Positions 35,682 through 46,546 of a stretch of 64,000 bases of DNA are shown here, piece by piece. Location: the NCBI RefSeq assembly GCF_964355755.1, contig NC_092674.1:15813001-15877000 (forward strand), written 5' to 3'. Position 1 is the first letter of the stretch. Each line of letters opens with the position of its first letter. Origin of the DNA: Antedon mediterranea. Taxonomy: Eukaryota; Echinodermata; Crinoidea; Comatulida; Antedonidae. The notes under the pieces were generated by a model. It was not told where the DNA came from. It worked only from the letters and a program-made list of their open reading frames with translations, and did no database searches. The position numbers and the translations under genes were made by a program.

Positions 35682-36224
35682 GGATGGCCTTTTACCTTAA
35701 ATATAAATATCTGCTGCAAATATGATTTAGACAAAACTACTGTATTTGTATCCATTGTCAATGAACGATTTGTTTTTAACCTATTACAAAATAATTTCTT
35801 TTTAATTAAAGGATTTCCTATAGATTTATATAACAAATGGCTTTCACTTACCAGCCTAATTAAGTGTGTGCTATTTTATGTACACAAAATGTGATTATGT
35901 AAAACTACTGGTCAATTCAATCATACTTTTGAAACATACACACCTAATAAAAATGTCTTTAAAGCAAACCCATTTATTATCTCTGTAGGATCTGTTAGAC
36001 CTACTAATGAAACCACAAAATTAGTTAACCAATTCAGTTTGATGGACTTACTACAGCACTGTATTAGTAAAAGTGCCTTTTTCAAGGTTAAACTTAGGGT
36101 CCATTTGGTCACCAACTCACTAATTAAGAAAGTCAAGACAAAATGTAAAGAAAAAACTGGTGACAGAAAAGATGAAGTTTGCATTATGAATGACATATTG
36201 AATCAACTAAACTGTCAATCTTAG
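35682..36224 (+). pseudogene. Unidentified coding-like frame, opposite strand to the host gene, one internal stop
   Basis: One plus-strand frame is open for 70 codons from 35682 (GWPFTLNINICCKYDLDK...), has a single TGA at 35892, and continues for 109 codons to TAG at 36222. The second part includes NKNVFKANPFIISVGSVRPT and FSLMDLLQHCISKSAFFK, with a Lys-rich stretch near the end. About 180 codons with one stop is improbable by chance in DNA this AT-rich. I do not recognise the family and see no ATG at a natural start. It could be a decayed retroposed gene, an exon of an unknown antisense gene or a transposon remnant. Confidence 0.35.
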
Positions 36225-36467
36225 CAACCACACGATTGCACAGTTGGGATATGTTAGTTTCTATCATAAAGACATAATTTTTGTGTTTGTGGGCATTTCT
36301 AAAATTAAATATTAATACAAACAGCACATTCAAGAGATGACGCATATATAATGTCTACATTGCAAGGAAAAAAATGGGCTTTCTAGTAGAGTCCATTAAT
36401 TTACAAGGGTTCACATTTTAATTACATTTTTCACTAATGCGGTAACAAAATCTAATTCACCATGGCA

Positions 36468-36603
36468 GGTATGGTAGCCATGTGATGCCATTTTGGCCAT
36501 CACATTCCCATATTTACTGGACAGGGCTATGTAATATAATATATTATATAGCCTAAATACGGGAATATGATTGGTTGAAACTGCATCACATGACTATACC
36601 ACT
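36468..36603. mobile_element. Small palindromic MITE
   Basis: The left arm GGTATGGTAGCCATGTGATG ... CATTCCCATATTTA pairs with the right arm AATACGGGAATATGATTGGT ... GCATCACATGACTATACC. The centre is a TAATATAATATATTATAT palindrome. Length is about 136 bp. Confidence 0.75.
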
Positions 36604-36905
36604 ACAAGGATCGTAATTATTATATATGCTTGCAGGCAGTATCTGTATATTACATTAATGGCAATTACTTATTTCTTGCTGTCACTATAATATGCCATCT
36701 GATTGTCTGTCCTTATGTTACTTTTAAGTCTGTCTGAACTAAAATACCAAGTTGCAACAAGGAATTTTTTATTTCACCTTGTATTTATTCCTCTTTGTAT
36801 AGAAACAACTACACATACACAGATAAAATACCTGAAAAAAATCAATCATATCTTATATAGACCCGAGTGATTGAAATCCATTGTTGAGTCCAGACAAAAT
36901 TAAAT

Positions 36906-38300
36906 CTAGAATTTAATTCGTCACTTTGACGAATTATAGGTGATCATTTTGATAAAGGATAATTTTAATGACATTTTATTTTTAAAAATATGTTAGAATA
37001 TGAGTGTAAAATGTTGATGTGCACCATCTTATGACCTGATGCATATACACTTATAGTGCTGTTGAGTTGTGTCATATAGAATATACCGTATAGTGTCGTA
37101 GCATAGGTGAAATTACGGGACCCACATCATGTTCTTATTTTTGGGTATGATGACATTATCCAAAAAAACTTAAAGATGACAATTTCGAATAATAAATTGA
37201 GCAAATAAATATAAGATTTGGAAGAAAATTTGGTACGTAGAAGCACGGTGCATGCTCTTTGAAATTTGCATAACTTTGACAACAAAAACTACTTTTTAAC
37301 TTTAACAGGCCAGGTGATAACTTCACAAAATCCGATAGGCTTAATTTGTATATGAATTCATATCTACATTTCATCATTCTTTCAAAATAAGTTTTAATCA
37401 TTAAGGTAACATTCAAGTCTGAAGAGCTGTAAGATATTCAAATATACAGTGTAGGTGAAATTACACAACCTACATTATTCAAGTTTTTAAGCGTGATGAC
37501 ATCATCAAAATAAAAATGGTGTCTGTGAAATGGTCATGAGAAAGATAATTGATTGATCAAGCACATACTGATATTTGAGTGAAAATTGGGCACAAATAAC
37601 CAAGATGTGCTCTGTTGAATGTGATAACCTATGAAGAAAGATAAAACATTTTAAATTCAAGTGGCCATTTGATGAAGTCACAACATTTTTTACGTGAAAT
37701 CTACAACTATGTCTTCCAGAATAAGTTAAAAAATTGGGGGTCATCGTGCATTCTGAATTATTTTCATTTTATGCCTTATTTTTTACCATTTTAAGCACTT
37801 TTGTGCAATTCGGAATGAACTCAAATTTGGTGAATGTACTAAGTATGGTGAGTAGAATGCGATTTATACAATTTGTATTTTTTACATATCGCTTATGCAA
37901 AAGCATGTTTTTGCGCAGTAATTTTTTGAAACATGCAAATGGCCTAATTCATGCTCTAAATTGATCAAAACAATTTTCAGCTTTTTAAAACTTTAACACA
38001 CAATTTTATGCGCATGACCCTATGTATGCATGCATTTTTATTTGCTAATATTTTAACCTTCACTTGAAGCTTACGTATAGTGAATTTTATTGATATTTTA
38101 TGACGAGTTATGGAGATATGATTGATAATGTGATTGTGGCATATAAATTAAATGATGTCACGAATGAGTGATCATGCTGAAAAGCTTATTAGGATTAAGT
38201 TAAATTGTTTGAAAGATATTGTGAAATATTTGTGATCATTGACATTTAACTTTTTGAGATAATTGTTTAATACACAAAATAGTGTATAGAAAGATGATCA
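36906..38300 (-). mobile_element. Helitron-like element, minus orientation
   Basis: On the minus strand it ends ATCACCTATAATTCGTCAAA GTGACGAATT then AAATTCTAG, the same hairpin-plus-CTAG layout as 2196-2225. The interior has repeated modules (GATGACATTATCC, AGGTGAAATTACGGGACC, GAATTCATATCTACATTTCA, TGACATCATCAAAATAAA) shared with 2.9-5.2 and 21.4-22.5 kb. The 5' limit is uncertain. Confidence 0.55.
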
Positions 38301-38308
38301 CCTAATAA

Positions 38309-38400
38309 TAGGTGATCATTTTATTCTAAATGATCACCTAAAATAAATATTTCATACAATAACGATAGGTGATCAATTTATTCTACATTGATCACCTAAT
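38309..38400. repeat. Two adjacent TAGGTGATCA hairpins
   Basis: AGGTGATCATTT-TATTCTA-AATGATCACCT (38310-38339) and ATAGGTGATCAAT-TTATTCTAC-ATTGATCACCTA (38365-38399) are near-perfect inverted repeats with closely similar loops. They probably mark the end of, or a terminal duplication in, the Helitron-like DNA. Confidence 0.7.
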
Positions 38401-39488
38401 AATAGACAAATATGACGTTGTTACACTAAATGAGATCATGAGATGTACAAGCAATTTTCTTTTTAAATTCAATTCAATTGTATTTCAGACAAACCGTCCA
38501 TATGAAACATACATTACAAAAACAGTACAAAGCGTTATGACAACCGTCATTGAGACTGAGAGAGGACCAAGAATTATTATTGTTGACCTATTGTGCCTAT
38601 CTCTAAAATACATTTTGGAATCAAACAATAAATATTCATACAATTTAACATTTTATTTTTGCTTTTCATAATTCTGGAATAAAACTATAAATTGTCAACC
38701 TCAAGAATTCATAAAAGAAAAGAAAAAAACAGATTACTTGCACTGATATCGGGATTGACCGAACAGCATGCGGAAAACATCATTATGATATACTTTAAGT
38801 CGATTGATATCCTTTATGAAATAATTAGACCATAAGGAGAACGATACATATTAATACAGTACAATAGGATCTAACAAGTAACACTTGATAGATTTGGAGC
38901 AGTAAGAAAATTTTCTAAATAAGATTTCCTCTAATACATAAAGATCTTTATTGTCGTTTAATATCTGCCCCATCTCTTAAATTTTTAGTTAATATATGAC
39001 CTAAGTATATAAAGTGGTCAACATACTTCAATACCTTGTCACCCAATACTGTTTTGGAAGGCTTATAGTGCTTCTATGAGTAGAATGGCAAAACAGTATA
39101 CAGTTGGACTTTTTATTATTATATATAAACTCTGATATACAGTTAAGTCTTGTACAGCAAATCCTTGTGAAATCATAGAGTTACATGTAGTTAAAAGAAC
39201 AAAAGAAGCAGTTGGCTAACGTATTTTTAAGGTGTTCGGCTGCCAAATCATCCAAACCAGCACCTTTCCCATTAGAAAGCTTATTATACTGTAATCAGTT
39301 ATAACAATTACCTTTACTATCAATACACTTATCAAGAGTATCACTAAAAAATTCTTTATATTCATCATTATTTACACACCTAAAAAGAGCTTCGTAGCTT
39401 TTATTAAGATGCCAAACCTGGTGCCAGTATTGTTCATAATATTAAATTACTAATGGAATTAATCATTAAATTAGCCCTGATTTGCTGT
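38401..39488. other. AT-rich intron, nothing recognised
   Basis: A 100-residue ORF at 38369-38671 begins inside the hairpin repeat and has no family resemblance. Confidence 0.45.
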
Positions 39489-39496
39489 TCATTTGA

Positions 39497-40356
39497 GGCA
39501 TAGCATCACAAAATCGGCGTAGTGTCGGAAATAATATTTTTTTCGTTTTTTATATATTCGTAATCTTTTAATAAGCTTTAAAATGAGCCGTTATATGAAG
39601 AGTTATTATTATGAAAACATACGAGTCACTTTCTAGCTCAGGAAATCTTCATTTTGAGAAAATCCACAATGAAGTAGCGACGCCGATTAGCTTGGCATAG
39701 CCTAGCCCGCCGATCAATGCGACAAGACTCTCTGTCAAAACTCGTTATTTTCTTCTCAATATAATGGCAAACTAGTCAAAAATATATCACTGTGTGGTAA
39801 ATAATATTATATATTTTGATATTTTTTTAAAATATATGGATAAAAATAACGATTAACTTCCTAAATATTCACAAAATGTTGAAACATTCATTCAAGAAAC
39901 CACGATAGAAGTCATGCTGCTTATCGTAAACAAAAGCGTCAGCCAATCAGAGAGCGTAATTTATCTCTATAGCCAATCACAGTCAATGATTCATAAATTT
40001 TTTTTAGAAAATTCAGCAACCTAACACCTTAATAAAACCAATTTCCATTAGCTAGATTTTAAAAAATCCCTTAGGTGTACAAAAGCGCCGTAAAGAAAGT
40101 TGATTTTTGAGTGAACAAAAATACAATTTTCTAATGATTTTCAATGGAAACGACTTAAATAATTGCAAAATACACATACTTGTGATATTTTTTTATGAAC
40201 AAGAGTTTGATATGTTAAAGAAAAGTGTTTATACTATCGTTTTTTATTGAAATTTTAAAATGGGTAGGTTAGGTCGTTTTTCACATTCTGAACTTCAAGA
40301 CCAAATATCTCAAAAGTTCGGGTTGCGACTCTGCGCCGCTTTTGTGATGCCAGGCC
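39497..40356 (-). mobile_element. hAT-like MITE, copy 2
   Basis: Terminal inverted repeats GGCATAGCATCACAAAATCG GCG and (reverse complement) GGCCTGGCATCACAAAAGCG GCG are flanked by TCATTTGA (39489-39496) and TCATTTGT (40357-40364). That is an 8-bp target duplication with one mismatch, as hAT elements make. The interior matches copy 1 at 32850-33555 in reverse. The minus-strand ORF at 40281-40463 is a by-product. Confidence 0.75.
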
Positions 40357-40848
40357 TCATTTGTTTTGCACACTTTCAGAGCCAATTTGAATCTTGACCG
40401 CATAGATTCATAAAGAGGACTGGCTCTGGGTTGCCCATTGAACGCCAAGGCTATAGACTGCACCTAAGCAACAGAACACAAACTGCCGTACACAAGCAAT
40501 GCTCACAGCATACAGATTGTGTTCAATAGTGCCGCCAAGGGCCTAGCTAACAATAGCTGCTCATACTAGTCAAAAACATGAATTAATCACCTTTATACTG
40601 TATATGCTCTAGATAAACTTAACTTGCAAACTGAAATGACGATTATTCCAATCAGAACACTAGATTGCTGTAATTTTCGTAGATTATAGCATAGGTTTTG
40701 TTGCCATGTCATCGTCGGTACTGTTGGTATATATGCATTAATGTGTGATCAGCTTTGAAATAACATGAAATTTTGAACGGTTTGATTCATGTGCTGTGCA
40801 TGGGAATTTACAATCACTTTATAGTATGGTCTGGAGAGTACTCAAATT

Positions 40849-41595
40849 TACCGTACATTTCGGTATATAAGTCGCACCTGTGTATAAGACGCACCCCCTA
40901 ACTGAGAGTAAAATATCGGTATTTCTTATATCGTCAATGTATAAGACGCACTTTATATTTCATCAAAACAATGTTTTTTTAAATTGTAATCATATTATTG
41001 TAATAATATATTTTGTTATATCTACAACGGCGTCCCTTATTTAGGTTTTTTCTTACCTAGGCTCGGCCGCGCCCAGCCTCAACAAGTTCTTTCTAACTTG
41101 TTATTCATGAGTTTCGCACCCGCAACATCGAGTATCTATGTATCCCAGAAGTGTATACGCTACTGTAGGTCCATGCTATAATCAACTGGAGAATACTAGT
41201 CGAATACCGTACACCATGTGGCCGCCAGGAAGGGCTTGCGCTGGGGGTACGGCGATCGTGCGTATAACTATAAATAAATACTATTCCAATCGTAAACGTT
41301 TACAAATGAAATTTTATCGGAGCACCTAAAACAGCTCCATAATGAACAAATCTTTTCATCATATTTAGTATAACATCACGCTAAAATGCCTTGAAAACTA
41401 GGCAGAAGCAGGTTGCTGTTACGTTAGTACACTATACTGTAGCTAGGCCTAGCCTACTCAGGCCTAGCCAACAAGGTAACAATATGTACAATCTGTGTGG
41501 TGAGGCATTTATGTTCGGTGTATAAGACGCACCCTTAATTTAGAGGTCAAATTTTGCGTGTCAAAAGTGCGACTTATACACCGAAATATACGGTA
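40849..41595. mobile_element. TIR element of the TATAAGTCGCACC type
   Basis: The left end TACCGTACATTTCGGTATAT AAGTCGCACC and the right end GTGCGACTTATACACCGAAA TATACGGTA are inverted. Secondary TGTATAAGACGCACCC motifs sit inside both ends. Similar TATAAGTCGCAC motifs occur in DNA elements of many animals. A 63-residue ORF inside is unremarkable. Confidence 0.75.
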
Positions 41596-42079
41596 ACTAA
41601 AAATGAATTGTGTTGTTATTTATATATAATGAATTTATAATGGCCAGTTGTGATCAGATATAATTAAAAACATAATTTTACGAAAATGCTGCAGAGACCA
41701 GTATTTATTGATTATTTAGAGTTTGAACATTTATTTCTGCCCTTATCTGTGAACATTTGATGACAAATTATTGAATGGATCTATAGATAATTATGACAAC
41801 AAAAATCGTAAACAGGAATATAATATATTTTTACATAATCAATAGGATGCATATTACATAAACCTACTTTAAGGCATGTATTTAGGCCAAAGAACTCATT
41901 TAAAATGATTTATCTAATCAATTAATTGAAAATTGAAATTATTACTTTTTATCATCAATAATATTTTTCAAATACACTTTATTTCCACAAAGATTTTCAG
42001 GGGGAAATAATTAATTAAATATTAATTTGTCAGTAGATTTTATTTAAAATGATTAAGAAGTTGTTTCAACTCAACTCAC

Positions 42080-42236
42080 CTGAAAGTCACTAGTTGCACA
42101 GAAGAACTAATTTCAACTTTCGAGAAAGGAACCTACCAGTGAACAATCAAGGTCGACACTGAACTTATCTTAACTATGGTACTACACACGACAAGATTCA
42201 TGTGTATTGAAACCCGTATGCGCAAGCACTTATATG
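42080..42236 (-). promoter_or_regulatory. Possible alternative first exon or promoter in the exon 2-3 intron
   Basis: On the minus strand a CATATAAG element (42229-42236) is followed about 150 bp later by CTTTCAG|GTGAGT, a perfect donor at 42080. Exons 2 and 3 join without it, so any exon here would belong to an alternative transcript. Sequence evidence is minimal. Confidence 0.15.
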
Positions 42237-42478
42237 GAAACCTCGAACTGATTGTTACTGGCTGCAATTATTCTTACTGCTCATTTGTCACGATTTAAAG
42301 TTTTAATTTGAAAAAAAAATAGAACATGGCTAACTGACTGAACTACACTAAGCTAACATTTGTTGTGCGCCTGTCAGTTGTGTTCAGTTGCTTGGAGTGC
42401 TTATGTTGACACAAAAAATAAAATATTGAAGAATAGTAGGATCGAGAATGCATTAAATTATTTTGCAAAATTGATTAC

Positions 42479-42631
42479 CTTTCTGCATTTTCTTTTGCAC
42501 TATCACTCTGGGAACAGGCAAAAAGGTCATTGACATCTAATGGTCTCTTTGCAGCTTTCGAGAAAAACTTTGTACACCAGGAGTACGTAAGAATGGACAA
42601 ATACCCTACAGAATCTAATGGATTTGGTTTC
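42479..42631 (-). CDS. ABCC5-like: ABCC5-like exon 2 (conserved pre-TMD1 segment)
   Basis: The exon is 153 nt, giving about 50 residues from KPNPLDSVGYLS through LTYSWCTKF to the end of the DVNDLFACSQSDSAKENAE region. The NP-x-D-x-x-G-x-x-S and T-[YF]-SW pattern is the conserved cytosolic elbow before the first membrane helix of TMD1 in ABCC4/ABCC5-type transporters. The acceptor is tttgcag|G and the donor AAAG|gtaatc. The open exon bases complete the exon 1 Lys codon on the left and an Arg codon with exon 3 on the right. A second, plus-strand ORF across the same bases is a shadow. The exon lies immediately beside a duplicated intron segment and a GC-rich retroelement fragment (42.7-45.1 kb). 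Confidence 0.9.
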
Positions 42632-42683
42632 CTGCAAAATACAAAAAAAAAATATCGTTATAAAACGTGCAAGAAATACCTTG

Positions 42684-42870
42684 TTATAAAACTGAACAAT
42701 AAAAATATCTTTTTAATAACTATAGTGATCTTTACTGCAAATTATGAATTGAAATATTTGTGGGTATTTCTGTATCTCACAAATCGATAGTCTGATTAAG
42801 CTAAAATTTGAAATTCTGATGTTTGTGTACCAAATTTAAGCAAAATCTACGTAATTATAAAAAAATTCTT
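42684..42870 (+). repeat. Intron segment duplicated at 44134-44320
   Basis: About 186 bp from TTATAAAACTGAACAATAAA to ATTATAAAAAAATTC appear identical to the copy inside the gag-like fragment at 44.1-44.3 kb. A second shared block (42906-42953, CCATACTGTAGAGTTTCATA ...) recurs at 45063-45111. Confidence 0.9.
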
Positions 42871-43439
42871 TTTAATACTACATTACTAGTTTAGGACTAG
42901 GCTTGCCATACTGTAGAGTTTCATAACAATCACAACAACTTTTGCATTTAGCTACACAAACCAGTAGTGGTGTTAGTAGTCTATGTGCTAGGAGTGCTAG
43001 CTTACCTGTATAAACCAACAATAGCCCGTGCTCTCCAGAGGGAGGGCATTAGATACGCAAGTAAAAAGTTCCTAGAACACCCCTGTATTATAATAGACCA
43101 GTCCGCAGCCACGCCCTCATGTGGGAACGTACCAACGTACCACCGTCATCATTTTCTTTCGTAACGTGAAAGCGTTAAGTCGTATGATACCAAGTGTTAG
43201 AATTGTACACTGAACATACTATAAGAGTTCCTATTACGCTGATTACCAGTCGACTTGGCCAGGATATTAAGTGTATTCCTATGGCCTGTGGCAGTACCAG
43301 CAGTTGATATATTTTTCATATCGTTGATCCGTTTTAAATCGGGGTCTTCATTAGAAATAAGGAAGATTAAAAGAGGAAAAAACAACACCCAGTTCATTGG
43401 ATTATAGGCCGCTGAACGGCCACGCTACCAAACAACAAA

Positions 43440-43972
43440 GGAATTTGCATCGTCAGCCTGGACTGCCTCAGCTGAGGCGTGGACGCACTGTTGCGTGAAA
43501 CAACAAAAAAGCTACAGTCAGGTTGTATTATTCCTTATGTTTGCTAGGTTGCGTTCTGTGTTCGCCGATATGCCAAAATCGGAATGTCTGCAATGCAGGG
43601 GCCAGCGTGCGACAGTCAAGTGGGACTGCCACTTGCTGTGCATTCACTGCCACACCTGTAGTCAGGAGTCGCCGTGCGACATTGTGTCCATTGGACAGTT
43701 TCGCGGTTTCGGACGTTGCCTCATCCAACGGGGCGTGCGCGGGTGGCAGACCCCGTACCCGCGAAGGTTTAGGAGGAGCCTCCGGCCCCGCTGATAGAAG
43801 CGCCGGAAGTCTTGCCGGACGCGCCTCCACCGCAGGGTAGTACGCAGGGCGAAGGTTTGGGCCGTACTGGAGGCAATCGCAGCAGCGGTGCGAGCTCTAT
43901 CGAGGGAGGCTGCGCTCTCGGCATCCTCGCTTAATTATCCCCCTGTGCCAGTACTGCCTCCGCAGTACTTTC
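43440..43972 (+). pseudogene. GC-rich gag-like retroelement fragment, copy 1
   Basis: A GC-rich island in AT-rich intron encodes MPKSECLQCRGQ..., then KWDCHLLCIHCHTCSQESPC. The Cys/His spacing (C-x2-C ... H-x2-C-x2-C-x2-C) recalls the N-terminal zinc-binding segment of DIRS-type and similar retroelement gag proteins. A frameshift near 43690 moves the reading to another frame (SFAVSDVASSNGACAGGRP...). It is followed directly by copy 2, which starts with the same CGTCAGCCTGGACTGCCTCA leader. Family assignment is tentative. Confidence 0.5.
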
Positions 43973-45062
43973 ATCGTCAGCCTGGACTGCCTCAGCTGAG
44001 GCGTGGACGCTGTTGCGTGAAACAACAACAAAGGAAAGAGCTACAGTCAGGTTGTATTGTTCCTTATTTTTGCTAGGTTGCGTTCTGTGTTTGCCGATAT
44101 GCCAAATTCTGAATTTCTGCAATGCAGGGGCCAGTTATAAAACTGAACAATAAAAATATCTTTTTAATAACTATAGTGATCTTTACTGCAAATTATGAAT
44201 TGAAATATTTGTGGGTATTTCTGTATCTCACAAATCGATAGTCTGATTAAGCTAAAATTTGAAATTCTGATGTTTGTGTACCAAATTTAAGCAAAATCTA
44301 CGTAATTATAAAAAAATTCCTTAATAATAATATACCGTCCAGCGTGTGACAGTCAAGTGGGACCGCCACTTTCTGTGCATTCACTGCCGCAGCTGTAGTC
44401 AGGAGTCGCTGTGCGACATTTGTGTACATTGGATGGCGGTTTCGGACGTTGCCTCCTCCGTCAGGGCATGCGCGGGTAGTAGACCCTGCACCCACGGAGG
44501 TTCAGGAGAAGCCCCCGAAGAGACCGAAGCGCCGGTGGTCGTGCCGGACATGCCTATGACGGCCGCTGTGCCTCCACCGCAGAGTGGTACGCAGGATGAT
44601 GGTTTGTCCCCAGCCGTACTGGAGGCAATCGCAGCAGCGGTGCGAGCTCTACCTTAATTATCCCCCTGTGCCAGTACTGCCTCCGCCGGTGGGTATGATA
44701 GTGACAAGACCATGACTTCACTGCTTAGTGAAGATCGCTCCGACGCTGCAAAGGGAGGAGACGAATTGCAGGCTCTCGTAAATCATCGGGTTCCTGCCGT
44801 ACTATCGTACATTGGGGTAGAGTACGCGTATGACGCTCCGACGCCCGCTCCGGCATCGAAGAGATACTCTACCTAAGCGGGTTACGACTTGTCCAGTTGC
44901 GCCGCTGGATCCCGAACTTTTCGCTAGGGTAGAGGCGATCGCGAAGAAGCCTAAGACCCGTAGGGCTGCACCGCAAGGTCTCGCTTCCGCAGGACCAGTT
45001 TCAACATTACATCTCGGCACCACCGATCCCGGATGCAGCAAAAGAGCGTGCTCGCGAGGACC
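43973..45062 (+). pseudogene. GC-rich gag-like retroelement fragment, copy 2, interrupted
   Basis: It repeats the leader and start of copy 1 (here MPNSEFLQCRGQ, with Phe in place of the first Cys). A duplicated intron piece (44134-44337) interrupts it, and it resumes with KWDRHFLCIHCRSCSQESLC DICVHW, a proline/alanine-rich stretch (TAAVPPPQSGTQDDGLSPAV) and VLEAIAAAVRALP-stop. Further frames (EDRSDAAKGGDELQALVNHR; LDPELFARVEAIAKKPKTRR) continue to 45062, so more gag is present with stops and shifts. There is no reverse transcriptase or integrase. It is dead. Confidence 0.5.
44134..44337 (+). repeat. Duplicated intron segment inserted in gag copy 2
   Basis: The insert interrupts gag at GGGGCCAG and gag resumes CCAGCGTGTGACAG, so CCAG flanks it on both sides. 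All but the last ~17 bp is the 42684-42870 sequence. Confidence 0.85.
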
Positions 45063-45111
45063 ACCATACTGTAGAGTTTCATAACAATCACAACAACTTT
45101 TGCATTTAGCT
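45063..45111 (+). repeat. Second duplicated intron block
   Basis: CCATACTGTAGAGTTTCATA ACAATCACAACAACTTTTGC and on to ATTTAGCT is shared with 42906-42953. It closes the GC-rich island on the right. Confidence 0.85.
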
Positions 45112-46255
45112 GATTGGATCATTGTTGTTGCTTAAACATGGTTACAAAATCAAATTGATGCCGAATAGAACTTGTTGTGTCTGTATTATTATTTTGTACT
45201 GTATATAATAAATTATCGTTATTTTGTGTTTTTTTTTTCATATTTTGGGATTTTTGCAAATGGAAACTAAAAAACCTAAAACCTGTTAATAAAATAGCAG
45301 AAGCCCAATAACAGAATGATTAAAGAGGTTCTTATTTATACTGTATGGTTGGCGGATTCTTAAATTATGTAACATTTTTCACAGTTATTTGAAAAGACTG
45401 GTAATAAACATTCTCATAGAAGACCATATGTTATTGATTTGATAAATGTTACAGTCTTTGCATTATACAGTGACATTCACTATAAACCATAAACTATGCA
45501 CTTAGAACTTGCCAAATTACAGACTTTGTCTCTGTAGCAAAAGAAAATCATTTATTGTTAAATACAGAGAATGATATAAAAATTCATGTTTGAATCTCAC
45601 AATACAAGTAAAACGTACAATTTTATCAAATTAAATATCAAATACTATTTTTTTATATATTTTATATTAATTACATTAATTAGTGTATATTGCCTTTGGA
45701 AATTTGATGCATCTACAGTACAACACTACTAAACTGAATTAGTAGGAATTATGATTGAATACTGTAAAACTAGATTAAATTAAAGATTAAATTTTATTAA
45801 ACATTTTATAATTCTTTAAGAGTTTAATATTTGATGTTGTAATTTGTACTTTTTATTGTAACGTAATGTTGTAATCCCTCTCCTTCTTTTTGGTAGTTGC
45901 CCCATAGTAAAGGGATGAATAAAGATATACTGAACAAATAACAATAACATAATGTGTGCGTTTATAAAAGGGAAAGCCCTGAGCTGCGCTGAATTTTCTT
46001 GACATTGGTTGGTAGATCAGTTCAGTTTTTACCCTCCAAAAAAAGACATTTTTAAATTAAATAAATTCAAGAATCATGAAAATTAAGTTCAATTACCAAT
46101 TAACAAACAAAAGAGTAACATACAATCCAATAATATTTGCATCGTTTACCATACCGGAAGTACATTATTATCAGGGGTTCTCCCTACTTTTGCATTAAAA
46201 CACAAATCGTTTTGCTGATTCAAGCGTGCTATAGGAGTGTCATTACCGCCCAACT
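45112..46255. other. AT-rich intron with a LINE-like 3' tail
   Basis: GCCCCATAGTAAAGGGATGA ATAAAGATATACTG at 45899 resembles an AATAAA-type LINE tail. Nothing else was found. Confidence 0.4.
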
Positions 46256-46546
46256 AGAGGACAACAACTACCCACCTAGGACAACTACAGTACCACCCGG
46301 ACAATTACCCCTAGGACAACTACCCCCTTAAGACAACTACCCCCTTAGGACAACTACCCCCTTAGGACAACTACCCCCTTAGGACAACTACCCCCTTAGG
46401 ACAACTACCCCCTTAGGACAACTACCCCCTTAGGACAACTACCCCCTTAGGACAACTACTCCCTAGGACAACTACCCCCTAGGAAAACCTAGGACAACTG
46501 CCCTCTAGGACAACTACCCTCTTGGACAACCTAGGACAACTGCCCT
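46256..46546 (+). repeat. 17-bp tandem array, left arm
   Basis: About 15 units of GGACAACTACCCCCTTA, degenerate at both ends and homogeneous in the middle. Confidence 0.95.

Noticed and set aside
22275-37416. Two ORFs sharing PNFLPN and SKLSS strings as a conserved gene family
   Set aside because: The similarity is at DNA level throughout the Helitron-like module, frames break outside the shared part, and both are short.
43528-43840. Three overlapping ~100-codon ORFs as host genes
   Set aside because: They are alternative frames of one GC-rich gag-like fragment, where stops are rare by composition.
46256-46546. CRISPR-like array
   Set aside because: The 17-bp units abut directly without unique spacers, the genome is eukaryotic, and the array is paired with an inverted one.
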